Positions 34,847 to 42,755 of a stretch of 64,000 bases of DNA are shown one piece after another. Numbering within the stretch: position 1 is the first letter of the stretch; the number at the start of each line of letters is the position of its first letter. The notes beneath the pieces were generated by a model. It made no database searches and had not been told where the DNA came from. It saw nothing but the letters and a program-made list of their open reading frames with translations. The translations under genes were made by a program, and so were the position numbers. Source of the stretch: Ruminobacter sp964520475. GTDB lineage: Bacteria > Pseudomonadota > Gammaproteobacteria > Enterobacterales > Succinivibrionaceae. The stretch is taken from contig CAZFNS010000003.1 in the NCBI GenBank assembly GCA_964520475.1, forward strand, positions 1-64,000, in the 5' to 3' direction.

Positions 34847-34848
34847 AA
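34820..34848 (-). promoter_or_regulatory. Putative upstream promoter of leuBCD
   Basis: On the minus strand TTAATA (34843-34848), 17-nt spacer, TATAAT (34820-34825). It would give leuBCD a leader of roughly 370 nt. Confidence 0.45.
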
Positions 34849-34916
34849 TCCGCCGGGGCGGCGGCGGCCGGATAAGAAACGGCCGCCCGACGGCGCGCCT
34901 CCCACTGGAACCAGGC

Positions 34917-36560
34917 ATGACTAGAGATTTGACCGACAACACGCGACATCCCGCCGGCGCCGGCGCGGATCCCTCGGGCGCGGGCAAATACGACTTTATC
35001 ACCGACACGGAGCCGGCCGATCCGGAGAACTCCCGCGCCCGCTTCCCGATTCCCCGCCGCCACATGTACGCCCTGTGGGTGCTGGTGACGGTCACGTTCA
35101 TCACCGCCATTTTCCTGCCCGCCCCGGAGGAAGCTTACGACGCCGGCTACAGCTGGGTGTCCACCGGGCGGATGCCCGACATCCACGCCGGCATGACCCG
35201 GAACATCTTCTCCGAGGAGGACGTCAACGCGACCGAAAACATGGACAGCGAGCCCATTCCCTACGACGCGCTCTTCGACCCCGAGGAGGAGAAGAGCGAC
35301 GCCGCGGAGTGGTTCTCCCAGACCGTGGTTCCCGGCGACAACATCAACAACATCTTCCTCAGCCTCAACCAGCCGTTCTCCGCGCTGAAGGCCCTTCTCA
35401 AAGAGCCCAGGTACGGGGCGAACATCCGCCGGATCAAACCCGGGGACAAGCTGTACTTCCTGTTCAACGGCAAGATGCAGCTGCTCGGGCTGATCAAACC
35501 GTACGACAAAAAGAACCAGCTGCACTTTTCCCGGCCCTCGCCCGACGCCGACGAGTTCACCGCAAAGCTCGAGCCCCTCGACGCGCACCTGAAGGCCGAG
35601 AGCGAGGAGGAAGTCAGGCCGGCGACGGAAACGGCCGGCCCGGCCGGGCCCGGGGAGCGGAAACCGGCCGGCCCGGGGGCCGCCCCCGGCGGGGAGAAGC
35701 CCGGGCTCGCGCCCGGGACCGAGTCCGAGGCCGCCCGCAGGGCCGCCGAGGAAAAACGCCGGCGCGAACTCATCGCCAAACGCCGGGAGCTGACCGTGTT
35801 CTCCCTGCAGAAGGGCGACAACCTGGTGAGCGCCGCGCAGCGGTCCGGGCTCACCAAGGCGGAGGCGAACAAGATCGCGCGCCTGTTCCGGGGCAGGCTG
35901 CAGGCCAAGCGGCTGCAGCCCGGGGACGAGGTCAGGGTCCTGTTCTCGTCGGCCAAACCCAACTCCCGGATCGAGGCGGTTTCCATCAAGTCGGCCCGAA
36001 ACGGGCGGATCAACGCCTTCCGCGACCCGTCCGGCAGCCAGTACATCGACGACATGGGGGTCCAGACCCGGCGGAACACCCGCTTCAACCGCTACCCGAT
36101 CGCGGGCAACATCAAGATCACCAGCCGGTTCAACCCGCGCCGGCGCCATCCCATCACCGGCCGCGTGAGGCCGCACAACGGCACGGATTTCGGCGTCAGG
36201 GTGGGCACGCCGGTGTACGCCCCCGCCGACGGGGTGGTGACCAAGGCCACCTACCAGAGGGCCGCGGGCAAGTACATCGTGATCCAGCACCGGGGCTCCT
36301 ACTCCACGGTTTACATGCACCTCAGCCGGATCCTGGTGCGGCCGGGCCAGAAGGTGAGCGCGAACGACCGCATCGCCCTGAGCGGCAACACCGGAGCCTC
36401 GACCGGCCCCCACCTGCACTACGAGATCCGCATCAACGGCGTGCCGGTGAACGCGATGCGGGTCACCCTCCCGGGGTCGGGCGGCGGCGCGGCGCCGGCC
36501 CACAACAGCAAAACCAGGCGGCGCATCGCCGAATACAAGCGCCGGCTCGGCATAAACTAG
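34917..36560 (+). CDS. MepM-like M23 (LytM) peptidoglycan endopeptidase
   Basis: 547 residues. A cytosolic N-terminus of ~48 residues precedes one membrane anchor (about 49-67). Two OapA/LysM-like modules follow (about 135-205 and 295-365, each with a 'PGDN/KGDN...' start and 'KPGDKL/QPGDEV' end), separated by a Pro/Gly/Ala-rich linker. The C-terminal LytM domain has zinc ligands in RPHNGTDFGV (His, Asp) and GPHLHYEI, plus the catalytic-region YMHLS. It should cleave D-Ala-meso-DAP cross-links to allow cell-wall growth, like E. coli MepM. It sits alone between the leu spacer and the rsd-like gene. Confidence 0.93.
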   Translation: MTRDLTDNTRHPAGAGADPSGAGKYDFITDTEPADPENSRARFPIPRRHMYALWVLVTVTFITAIFLPAPEEAYDAGYSWVSTGRMPDIHAGMTRNIFSEEDVNATENMDSEPIPYDALFDPEEEKSDAAEWFSQTVVPGDNINNIFLSLNQPFSALKALLKEPRYGANIRRIKPGDKLYFLFNGKMQLLGLIKPYDKKNQLHFSRPSPDADEFTAKLEPLDAHLKAESEEEVRPATETAGPAGPGERKPAGPGAAPGGEKPGLAPGTESEAARRAAEEKRRRELIAKRRELTVFSLQKGDNLVSAAQRSGLTKAEANKIARLFRGRLQAKRLQPGDEVRVLFSSAKPNSRIEAVSIKSARNGRINAFRDPSGSQYIDDMGVQTRRNTRFNRYPIAGNIKITSRFNPRRRHPITGRVRPHNGTDFGVRVGTPVYAPADGVVTKATYQRAAGKYIVIQHRGSYSTVYMHLSRILVRPGQKVSANDRIALSGNTGASTGPHLHYEIRINGVPVNAMRVTLPGSGGGAAPAHNSKTRRRIAEYKRRLGIN

Positions 36561-36712
36561 CGGCGCCGGGCCCGCGCCGGCCTAAATTAGAACTCATTCA
36601 CAAATATTCGCGCGGAAAAAACCAAATACCCAAAATTCTGCGCGGGCGATCTTAAAAAAACCGGCGATTGTATATACTGTTACTATTCCCGGTCGGAGAG
36701 AAGGAGGTCGGC

Positions 36713-37303
36713 ATGCTGCTTACCACTTTGAACAGAACGAAGCAGATTTCCTCGGGCCACCTTAAGTGGATCGACGACATGATCCGCGCCCGCGAGAAAC
36801 TGATCACGGACTACTTCAGGCTCCTGACCCTGCCCCTCGACAAAAACGACTCGTCGGCTCTGGATCTCCATCCCTCGTACGAGCAGATAAACGAGTTCTG
36901 CCTGGTTCTGGTCGATTACCTCTCCCGCGGGCACTTCAAGGTGTACCCGAAAATCCTGACCATCATGGAGAACGTGAGCGGCAGGAGGCTGGCGGTGGCC
37001 CGGCGGCTCATCCCCAGAATCGAGCACACCACCGAGCGCCTGCTGAAATTCGAGGAAAAATACGGCGGACCGCTCGACGAGGGTATAATGAGCGGATGGC
37101 GGAACGATCTCAGCGACCTGGGCCAGTGGATGGAGATACGCTTCAAGCACGAGGATCGCATGGTCATAGCTCTGCAGATCATGGACAACACGATTTCACA
37201 AGGAACTAAGGGCGTCAGCAAACAATGTCAGACAACGCAACCCCGGAGAACGCCAGCCCCGAAAGCGCCAACCCGGAAGAAAAAAGAAAATTCACCAGAA
37301 TAG
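36713..37303 (+). CDS. rsd: Rsd/AlgQ-family anti-sigma-70 regulator
   Basis: 196 residues from the ATG that has a perfect AGAAGGAGG seven nt upstream; an earlier in-frame ATG lacks such a site. The helical core resembles E. coli Rsd: WIDDMIRAREKLITDYFRL near 20 corresponds to 'WLHVRKHLLVAYYNL', INEFCLVLVDYLSRGHFKVY near 60 to 'LDDFCQSLVDYLSAGHFSIY', and DLGQWMEIRFKHEDRMV near 135 to 'DIGEALEARFVLEDKLI' (from memory). Rsd binds sigma-70 in stationary phase. The last ~26 residues are a basic tail whose codons overlap the next gene in another frame. A TATACT lies at 36673-36678. Confidence 0.82.
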   Translation: MLLTTLNRTKQISSGHLKWIDDMIRAREKLITDYFRLLTLPLDKNDSSALDLHPSYEQINEFCLVLVDYLSRGHFKVYPKILTIMENVSGRRLAVARRLIPRIEHTTERLLKFEEKYGGPLDEGIMSGWRNDLSDLGQWMEIRFKHEDRMVIALQIMDNTISQGTKGVSKQCQTTQPRRTPAPKAPTRKKKENSPE

Positions 37304-37626
37304 CGTACGAGTGCCGGGGGTTTTTCACCAGCCTGGGGCAGGCTTTTCCCGTCACGATCAGGGATCTGTCGCTCAAGGGCGTCCTGGCGGAAACCAAACG
37401 GCCGGTCGGCATCACCCCGAACACCCGGGGCAACCTGGTCATCTGCATCTCGGACACCGACAACATCTCCATGGACGTCAAGGTCGTGGGAGTCCACGCC
37501 CTTAAGCTGCACATGTCCTGCCAGAGGATCAACCTCGACAGCCTGAACGCGCTCAAGAGGGTGTTCCAGCTGAACCTGAAGGACCAGGAGCTGCTCAGAA
37601 GGAACCTCGAGGAGCTCAACCGGTAG
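37225..37626 (+). CDS. PilZ-domain protein
   Basis: 133 residues. A disordered start (MSDNATPENASPESANPEEK) is followed by a PilZ domain with RKFTRIAYECRG (the RxxxR-type basic motif in shortened form, R-K-F-T-R) and RDLSLKGVLAET (DxSxxG). It likely binds c-di-GMP. The C-terminal helix (LKDQELLRRNLEELNR) may mediate oligomerisation. The first 26 codons overlap the end of the rsd-like gene, so expression of the two is tightly linked. This pairing of Rsd and a PilZ protein is not one I know from model organisms. Confidence 0.9.
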   Translation: MSDNATPENASPESANPEEKRKFTRIAYECRGFFTSLGQAFPVTIRDLSLKGVLAETKRPVGITPNTRGNLVICISDTDNISMDVKVVGVHALKLHMSCQRINLDSLNALKRVFQLNLKDQELLRRNLEELNR

Positions 37627-37661
37627 CGTCCGGGGGCTTAAACCAAGCGCGAACCGCGCCG

Positions 37662-37711
37662 GGCAGGCCGGGGAAAACGCCGCGGGCGTCTTCCCCGGCC
37701 TGCCTTCCCTT
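37662..37711. terminator. Long hairpin after the PilZ gene
   Basis: A 14-bp stem GGCAGGCCGGGGAA/TTCCCCGGCCTGCC with further inner pairs is followed on the plus strand by TTCCCTTTA. It sits between the convergent PilZ and NSS genes and may serve both. Confidence 0.65.
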
Positions 37712-39087
37712 TACCCGAACGCGGCGCCGTACGAGGCGACGGTGACCACGATTATCAGCACGGTCAGGACGAAGCGGAAATAATATTTCACGGCCGCGCC
37801 CGCCGGCATTTTCACGCCCGCGCCGGCGTTCACCTCGTCCGTGAAGCCGCGCCAGCCCCAGCCGCACCGGCAGACGCAGAACATGATCATCAGCAGCGCC
37901 CCGATCGGCAGCAGGTTGCATGAGACGATGAAGTCGAACAGATCGAGCACCGTCGACCCCTGCCCCAGGGGCTGGACGAACGACCACCGGTTAAAGCCCA
38001 GGATCACGGGCAGGCTCAGCCCGGTCAGGATGAAGAAGTTCATGACCGAGGACAGGTGCCGCGACCACCCGAACAGTTCCATGCAGCACTTGATGATGGA
38101 CTCCACCACGGCCACCACGGTCGAGATCGCCGCCGCGGCGAGGAACACGAAGAACAGCGCGCCCCACAGGCCGCCGCCGGCCATTTTGTTGAAAATCAGC
38201 GGCATCGTCTGGAAGACCAGGGTCGGACCGGCGTCGGGGCTGATGTTGAAGGTGAAGCAGGCCGGGAAGATGATGAACCCCGCGAGCACCGCCACCGCGG
38301 TGTCCAGCCCGGCGATGATCACGGCCTCCTTGGTCAGGGAATGGTTCCTGGGGATGTACGCCCCGAAAATGAGCACGGAGCCGATGCCGATGCTGAGGCT
38401 GAAGAACACCTGGGTGAGGGCGTTGCAGACCACCTTCCACCAGCCGATCTCCGTGGCCGCGGTCAGGTCGGGCTTCAGCAGGAAGGCGACGCCCTCCGCC
38501 GCCCCCTCGAGGGTGAACGAGTGCGCCACCATCACGGCCATGATCAGCATCATGCCGAACATCATCGGCTTCACGAAATTCTCCACGCCCTTCTGGATGC
38601 CCCGGTAGCAGACGGCGCAGACCAGCCCCATCACCAGGGCCGCGCAGAGGAACTGGCGCCAGGGATCCCCCGTGAGCTCCGCGAACCGCGCCGCCACGGC
38701 CTCGTCCGGGATCCCCGTGCACTTGCCGGCGATCATCCCGGCGGAGTAGTACACCAGCCAGCCGGTGATGACCGTGTAGTACGACATCAGGATATACTCG
38801 CCGACCACGGAGATGACCGAGATGATCCCCCAGAACCGCCGGTCGCCCCGCAGGACGGAGAACGCCTTCATGACGCTTTTGCCGGAGGCCCGGCCGATGG
38901 CCAGTTCCACGGTCATGAGCGGGATGCCGGCCGCGAGCAGGAAGAACAGGTACGCGAACAGGAAGATCGCGCCTCCCGACTGACCGGCGATGAAGGGGAA
39001 GCGCCAGACGTTGCCGAGTCCGATCGCGCAACCGGCCGTAACCAGGATAAATCCGAGTCTCGAAGCGAAATGCCTGCTGTCGTCCAT
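37711..39087 (-). CDS. Neurotransmitter:sodium symporter (NSS) family transporter
   Basis: 458 residues with about eleven or twelve membrane segments. The N-terminal GCAIGLGNVWRFPFIAG (near 19-35) is the NSS signature where Na+ and substrate bind; the second half shows SLSIGIGSVLIFGAYIP and GPTLVFQTMPLIFN. Bacterial members such as LeuT, TnaT and MhsT take up amino acids with Na+. TM11/12 lack features that define the substrate. It is the last gene of the prfC-serB-phosphoesterase-radA run, starting 12 nt after radA, with GGAAGGA as ribosome-binding site. Confidence 0.94.
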   Translation of the reverse strand: MDDSRHFASRLGFILVTAGCAIGLGNVWRFPFIAGQSGGAIFLFAYLFFLLAAGIPLMTVELAIGRASGKSVMKAFSVLRGDRRFWGIISVISVVGEYILMSYYTVITGWLVYYSAGMIAGKCTGIPDEAVAARFAELTGDPWRQFLCAALVMGLVCAVCYRGIQKGVENFVKPMMFGMMLIMAVMVAHSFTLEGAAEGVAFLLKPDLTAATEIGWWKVVCNALTQVFFSLSIGIGSVLIFGAYIPRNHSLTKEAVIIAGLDTAVAVLAGFIIFPACFTFNISPDAGPTLVFQTMPLIFNKMAGGGLWGALFFVFLAAAAISTVVAVVESIIKCCMELFGWSRHLSSVMNFFILTGLSLPVILGFNRWSFVQPLGQGSTVLDLFDFIVSCNLLPIGALLMIMFCVCRCGWGWRGFTDEVNAGAGVKMPAGAAVKYYFRFVLTVLIIVVTVASYGAAFG

Positions 39088-39099
39088 AATGTCCTTCCG

Positions 39100-40497
39100 T
39101 TAAACCGTCTGTATGAACTCCTCAAGGGTCCTCAGGGCGTCGCCGAGCGTCTTGACCGGATAAACCGTCATGCCCGCGATCGGCTGGCGGGGCCGGTTGT
39201 CGTACGGGACGACCGCCCGCGCGAAACCGTGCTTGCGGGCCTCCTGCAGCCTTTCGGCGCCGCGCGGCACCGGCCTGACCTCGCCGTTTAAGCCGATCTC
39301 CCCGAAGGCGACCGCGTCCCGGGGGATCGGCGCGTTCCGGTAGCTCGAGACCAGGGCGAGCAGGAGCGGCAGATCGGCGCTCGTCTCCTCCACCTTCACG
39401 CCGCCCACGACGTTCACGAAGACGTCGTGGTCGCCGAGCGCCACCCCGCCGTGGCGGTGCAGCACCGCGAGGAGCATGGCCAGGCGGTTGGCCTCGGCGC
39501 CGATGGCCAGGCGGCGCGGGTTGCCGTACTGGCTTTGATCCACCAGCGCCTGGAGCTCCACGAGGAGGGGCCTCGACCCCTCCCAGATGACCGTCACCAG
39601 GGACCCCGGACTGATTATATCAGTTCTGTTCAGAAAAATGGCCGAGGGATTGCTCACTTCCCGCATGCCCTTCTCCACCATGGCGAAGACCCCGATCTCG
39701 TTGATGGCGCCGAAACGGTTCTTCCGGCACCGGAGCGTCCGGAACCGCGAGTCGCCGTCGCCTTCGAGCAGCACCGAGCAGTCGACGCAGTGCTCGAGGA
39801 TCTTCGGGCCGGCGAGCGCCCCGTCCTTGGTCACGTGGCCCACCATGAAGACGGCGGCGCCGGAGCGCTTGGCGAACCGGGTCAGCGCGGCCGCGCACTC
39901 CCGCACCTGCGCCACGCTGCCGGGAGCCGAGGGGACGCCGTCGAGGTGCATCACCTGGATGGAGTCCGCGACCAGGACCGCGGGCTTTTCCTTTTCGGCC
40001 ATGGCGAGGATCGTCTCGATGGCGGTTTCCGCGGCGACCTTCACTCCGGCGGCGCTGCCGATCCGGGCCGCCCGGAGCGCGACCTGCTGCAGGGATTCCT
40101 CGCCGGTGACGTACAGCGCCCCGGCCCGGCCGGCGAGGTTGCACACGACCTGCAGGAGCAGGGTCGACTTGCCCGCCCCGGGGCTGCCGCCGATGAGGAT
40201 CGCCGAGCCCGGGACGATGCCCCCGCCGAGGACCCGGTCGAGCTCGCCGAACCCCGTGCCGATGCGCGGGGTCCGGGCGAGCGGGACGCTGTCGAGCGGC
40301 ACGGCCTCCCGGGAGATCTCCCCGGCGAAGCCCCGGAGCCGCGCGGCCGCGACCCGCGCCGCCGCGCCCGGCGCGTATTCCGGGCGCGGCGCCTCGCTCA
40401 TGCTGTTCCAGGCGCCGCATTCGGGACAGCGCCCCTGCCATTTGGCGAAGCCGGCGCCGCACTCGCCGCATACGAAAAGCTGACTTTCCCTGGCCAT
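39100..40497 (-). CDS. radA: DNA repair protein RadA (Sms)
   Basis: 465 residues (E. coli 460). RadA is a DnaB-like branch-migration ATPase in recombination. A zinc finger CGECGAGFAKWQGRCPEC lies near residues 10-28, Walker A is GGSPGAGKST near 103, the RadA-specific KNRFGAINEIGVF near 259 and the C-terminal Lon-protease-like domain near 300-460. In E. coli radA follows serB; here a phosphoesterase gene separates them. Seven nt lie between it and the phosphoesterase gene. Confidence 0.97.
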   Translation of the reverse strand: MARESQLFVCGECGAGFAKWQGRCPECGAWNSMSEAPRPEYAPGAAARVAAARLRGFAGEISREAVPLDSVPLARTPRIGTGFGELDRVLGGGIVPGSAILIGGSPGAGKSTLLLQVVCNLAGRAGALYVTGEESLQQVALRAARIGSAAGVKVAAETAIETILAMAEKEKPAVLVADSIQVMHLDGVPSAPGSVAQVRECAAALTRFAKRSGAAVFMVGHVTKDGALAGPKILEHCVDCSVLLEGDGDSRFRTLRCRKNRFGAINEIGVFAMVEKGMREVSNPSAIFLNRTDIISPGSLVTVIWEGSRPLLVELQALVDQSQYGNPRRLAIGAEANRLAMLLAVLHRHGGVALGDHDVFVNVVGGVKVEETSADLPLLLALVSSYRNAPIPRDAVAFGEIGLNGEVRPVPRGAERLQEARKHGFARAVVPYDNRPRQPIAGMTVYPVKTLGDALRTLEEFIQTV

Positions 40498-40503
40498 TTC
40501 CCG

Positions 40504-41649
40504 CTAGTCCCCCGCCCGGTCCGCCGGCCCGCGGCTCAAATCGGCGACCACGATCTCCGCGGGGTCGCACAGTCTTATGTAAAAACCCGCCCAGAGGATC
40601 GTGCCGCGGCTCACCACCAGCTTTTTGCCGCCGGCCTCGTACAGGCCCGCGAGGTACCCCTTGTTGAAGAAGGACACGACCTGCGCGAGCACGGGCGACA
40701 TGCCCCCGTGGGTGTGCCCGCTGAAGGTGATGTCCGCCCCGGCCGCCGCGCTTTCGGGAAAATACCCGGGGCGGTGCGACATCATGATGAGGGGCAGGGA
40801 CGGATCCGCGCCCTCCGCGGCCTTCGCGAAATCGGGCGCGGGCCCCCCGGGATCCCTTTTGAGCGCCGCGGGATCGGTGACCCCCGCCACGGTCAGGATC
40901 GGGGCGCCGTCCGCCCCGGTCAGGACGGCGTGCGCGTTTTCGAGCATGCGGACGCCGAGGCGCGGCCACACCGCGCTCCAGCCGTCCGTCCCGGAATAAT
41001 ACTCGTGGTTGCCGTTCACGGCGTAGACCCCGTGCTTCGCCCTGAGGCCGCCGAGCTCGTCGGTCTGCGGCGCGACGAACCGGTAGGCGCCGTCGATGAG
41101 ATCGCCGGTAATCAGAATGAGGTCGGGTTCGAGATCGTTGACCCGGGCGACGATGCCGCGCACCCGCTCCGGGGTCACGTTGGTGCCGATGTGGGTGTCG
41201 CTGAGCTGCACGATCCGGAATTTTTCCGGAAACGAGGGATCCCGGAAACGGTAGAACGTCACTCCCGGGGGCAGGCCCGCGTTCCAGGTCCCGAGCGCCG
41301 CGAAATACGCCGCGGCGAGGAAGACGGCCGCGGTCGCCCCGGCCCTGAGCCCGGCGGGGCACGGGCGCCTCAGGGCGAGCCGGGCCGCGCCGAGGGCGAT
41401 CTCGAGAATAATGCCCATGAAGATCGCGGCGAGCAGGAAGTACTGCAGCCCGCTCGCGCCGACCACCACCCAGCCGGGCAGGTTCGGGGCGAGGATGTTG
41501 CCGCCGAACAGGGCGAGCAGCGGGCTTTTGAAGGAGATAAGGCAGAAAAAGGCGGCCAGGGCGAGCCGGGCGGCCCGGTTCTTCACCCGCCGGACGAAAA
41601 CGGCGTGGCTGAGGGCGTAAATGCACGCCGCGAAAATACACAGAATCAA
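40504..41649 (-). CDS. Membrane metallophosphoesterase (YkuE/YaeI-like)
   Basis: 381 residues. Three or four membrane segments occupy the first ~130 residues, then a calcineurin-like phosphoesterase domain follows with all metal motifs: QLSDTHIG near 148, ITGDLID near 182, NGNHEYY near 215, MSHRP near 290 and SGHTHGG near 312. Related proteins hydrolyse lipid-linked phosphates (for example UDP-diacylglucosamine or phosphatidylglycerophosphate-type substrates), but the substrate is not known here. It is embedded in the serB-radA operon. Confidence 0.92.
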   Translation of the reverse strand: MILCIFAACIYALSHAVFVRRVKNRAARLALAAFFCLISFKSPLLALFGGNILAPNLPGWVVVGASGLQYFLLAAIFMGIILEIALGAARLALRRPCPAGLRAGATAAVFLAAAYFAALGTWNAGLPPGVTFYRFRDPSFPEKFRIVQLSDTHIGTNVTPERVRGIVARVNDLEPDLILITGDLIDGAYRFVAPQTDELGGLRAKHGVYAVNGNHEYYSGTDGWSAVWPRLGVRMLENAHAVLTGADGAPILTVAGVTDPAALKRDPGGPAPDFAKAAEGADPSLPLIMMSHRPGYFPESAAAGADITFSGHTHGGMSPVLAQVVSFFNKGYLAGLYEAGGKKLVVSRGTILWAGFYIRLCDPAEIVVADLSRGPADRAGD

Positions 41650-41725
41650 TTTGCACCTCCCGGCCGCCGGACGGATCCCGGCCGCCTGCCGCGCGGCGCT
41701 TCCCGCCCGCGCGCCGGGGAAAGCC

Positions 41726-42730
41726 TCAGGTTCCCCCGTCCCTTCTGTAGTTCCGGTACGCCGTGAGCACGCAGACGATCGCCTCGAGCCCCCCGGTGTT
41801 GATGGTGGCCGTCGCCTTTTCCCGGACCACGGGCTTGGCGTGGATGGCGAAGCCGAGCCCGGACTCGTTGATCATGGGCAGGTCGTTGGCGCCGTCGCCC
41901 ACCGCCACGGTCTGGGAGCGCGGGATGCCGTACCGCGCGCAGAGCTCGTGCAGGGTGGCCACCTTGACGGTCGAGTCGACGATCTCCCCCTCCAGCCGGC
42001 CGGTGAGATGATCGCCCTCGATTTCGAAGGTGTTGGCCCGGACGAGATCCAGCCCGTACATTTCCTTCAGTTTGTTCACGAACGGCATGAACCCGCCCGA
42101 GGCGATGGCCGTCTTCCAGCCGTTCGCCTGCAGCAGGCGGATCAGCTCCGGGAACCCCGGCATGATCGGCAGGTTGTCCCTGATCCGCCGGAGAATGGAG
42201 ACCGGGGCGTACCTGAGCAGGCCCACGCGCCGGCGCAGGCTCTGCTTGAAATCGAGCTTGCCGTGCATGGCCAGGCTCGTGATCTCGGAGATCTGCCGGC
42301 CCACCCCGTAGGCCTTGGCGATCTCGTCGATGCACTCGATCCTGATGCAGGTCGAATCCATGTCCATGATGATGAGCCCGGGCCGCTCGAGCACCGGCAC
42401 CGAGCGCACGTGGATGACGTCCAGATCGCCCGAGTACGCCTTGAAGGCGCGGTTGAGCTCTTCCGAGTACCGGTCCGTGCGGGCGATGAGCACGTCCTTG
42501 CCGCAGATCTCCTCCGGCTCCCGGAAGGCGAAGCGCACGCCCGCCCGCTCCGCGTTGTCCCGGATGAGCAGGAGGTGTTTCATGGCGACGACCGGGCCCA
42601 TGGCCACGATAAAGCCGCCGCCGAAGCCGCCGGGGGCTTCCCGGACGCGGCCGTTCTCCAGGCGGAGGAGCCCGCCCCCGGGCAGCCTGCCGGCCAGCCG
42701 CTCCTCCGCCCCGAATTCAAATTCCGCCAT
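41726..42730 (-). CDS. serB: Phosphoserine phosphatase
   Basis: 334 residues. The N-terminal ~120 residues are a regulatory (ACT-like) extension as in E. coli SerB. The HAD catalytic part begins with IIMDMDSTCIRIECIDE near 118 (nucleophile Asp of DMDST), then IASGGFMPFVN near 200 and VAVGDGANDLPMI near 270. It makes serine, the precursor of O-acetylserine and hence cysteine. It starts 25 nt after prfC with GGGAG upstream. Confidence 0.96.
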   Translation of the reverse strand: MAEFEFGAEERLAGRLPGGGLLRLENGRVREAPGGFGGGFIVAMGPVVAMKHLLLIRDNAERAGVRFAFREPEEICGKDVLIARTDRYSEELNRAFKAYSGDLDVIHVRSVPVLERPGLIIMDMDSTCIRIECIDEIAKAYGVGRQISEITSLAMHGKLDFKQSLRRRVGLLRYAPVSILRRIRDNLPIMPGFPELIRLLQANGWKTAIASGGFMPFVNKLKEMYGLDLVRANTFEIEGDHLTGRLEGEIVDSTVKVATLHELCARYGIPRSQTVAVGDGANDLPMINESGLGFAIHAKPVVREKATATINTGGLEAIVCVLTAYRNYRRDGGT

Positions 42731-42755
42731 TTTGCGCGACTCCCGTTGTCAGATC

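Larger units (their letters stand above)
34524..34916. other. Divergent leuB / M23 peptidase spacer with serial T-tracts
   Basis: Read toward leuB this GC-rich spacer contains runs of seven or eight T at 34746-34753, 34631-34637 and 34610-34616, besides that of the terminator at 34490. Each follows GC-rich sequence ending GCCG or GGCGG. A second possible promoter, TCGACA (34557-34562), 17 nt, TAGTAT (34534-34539), lies near the terminator. I found no Leu-rich leader peptide. Confidence 0.5.
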
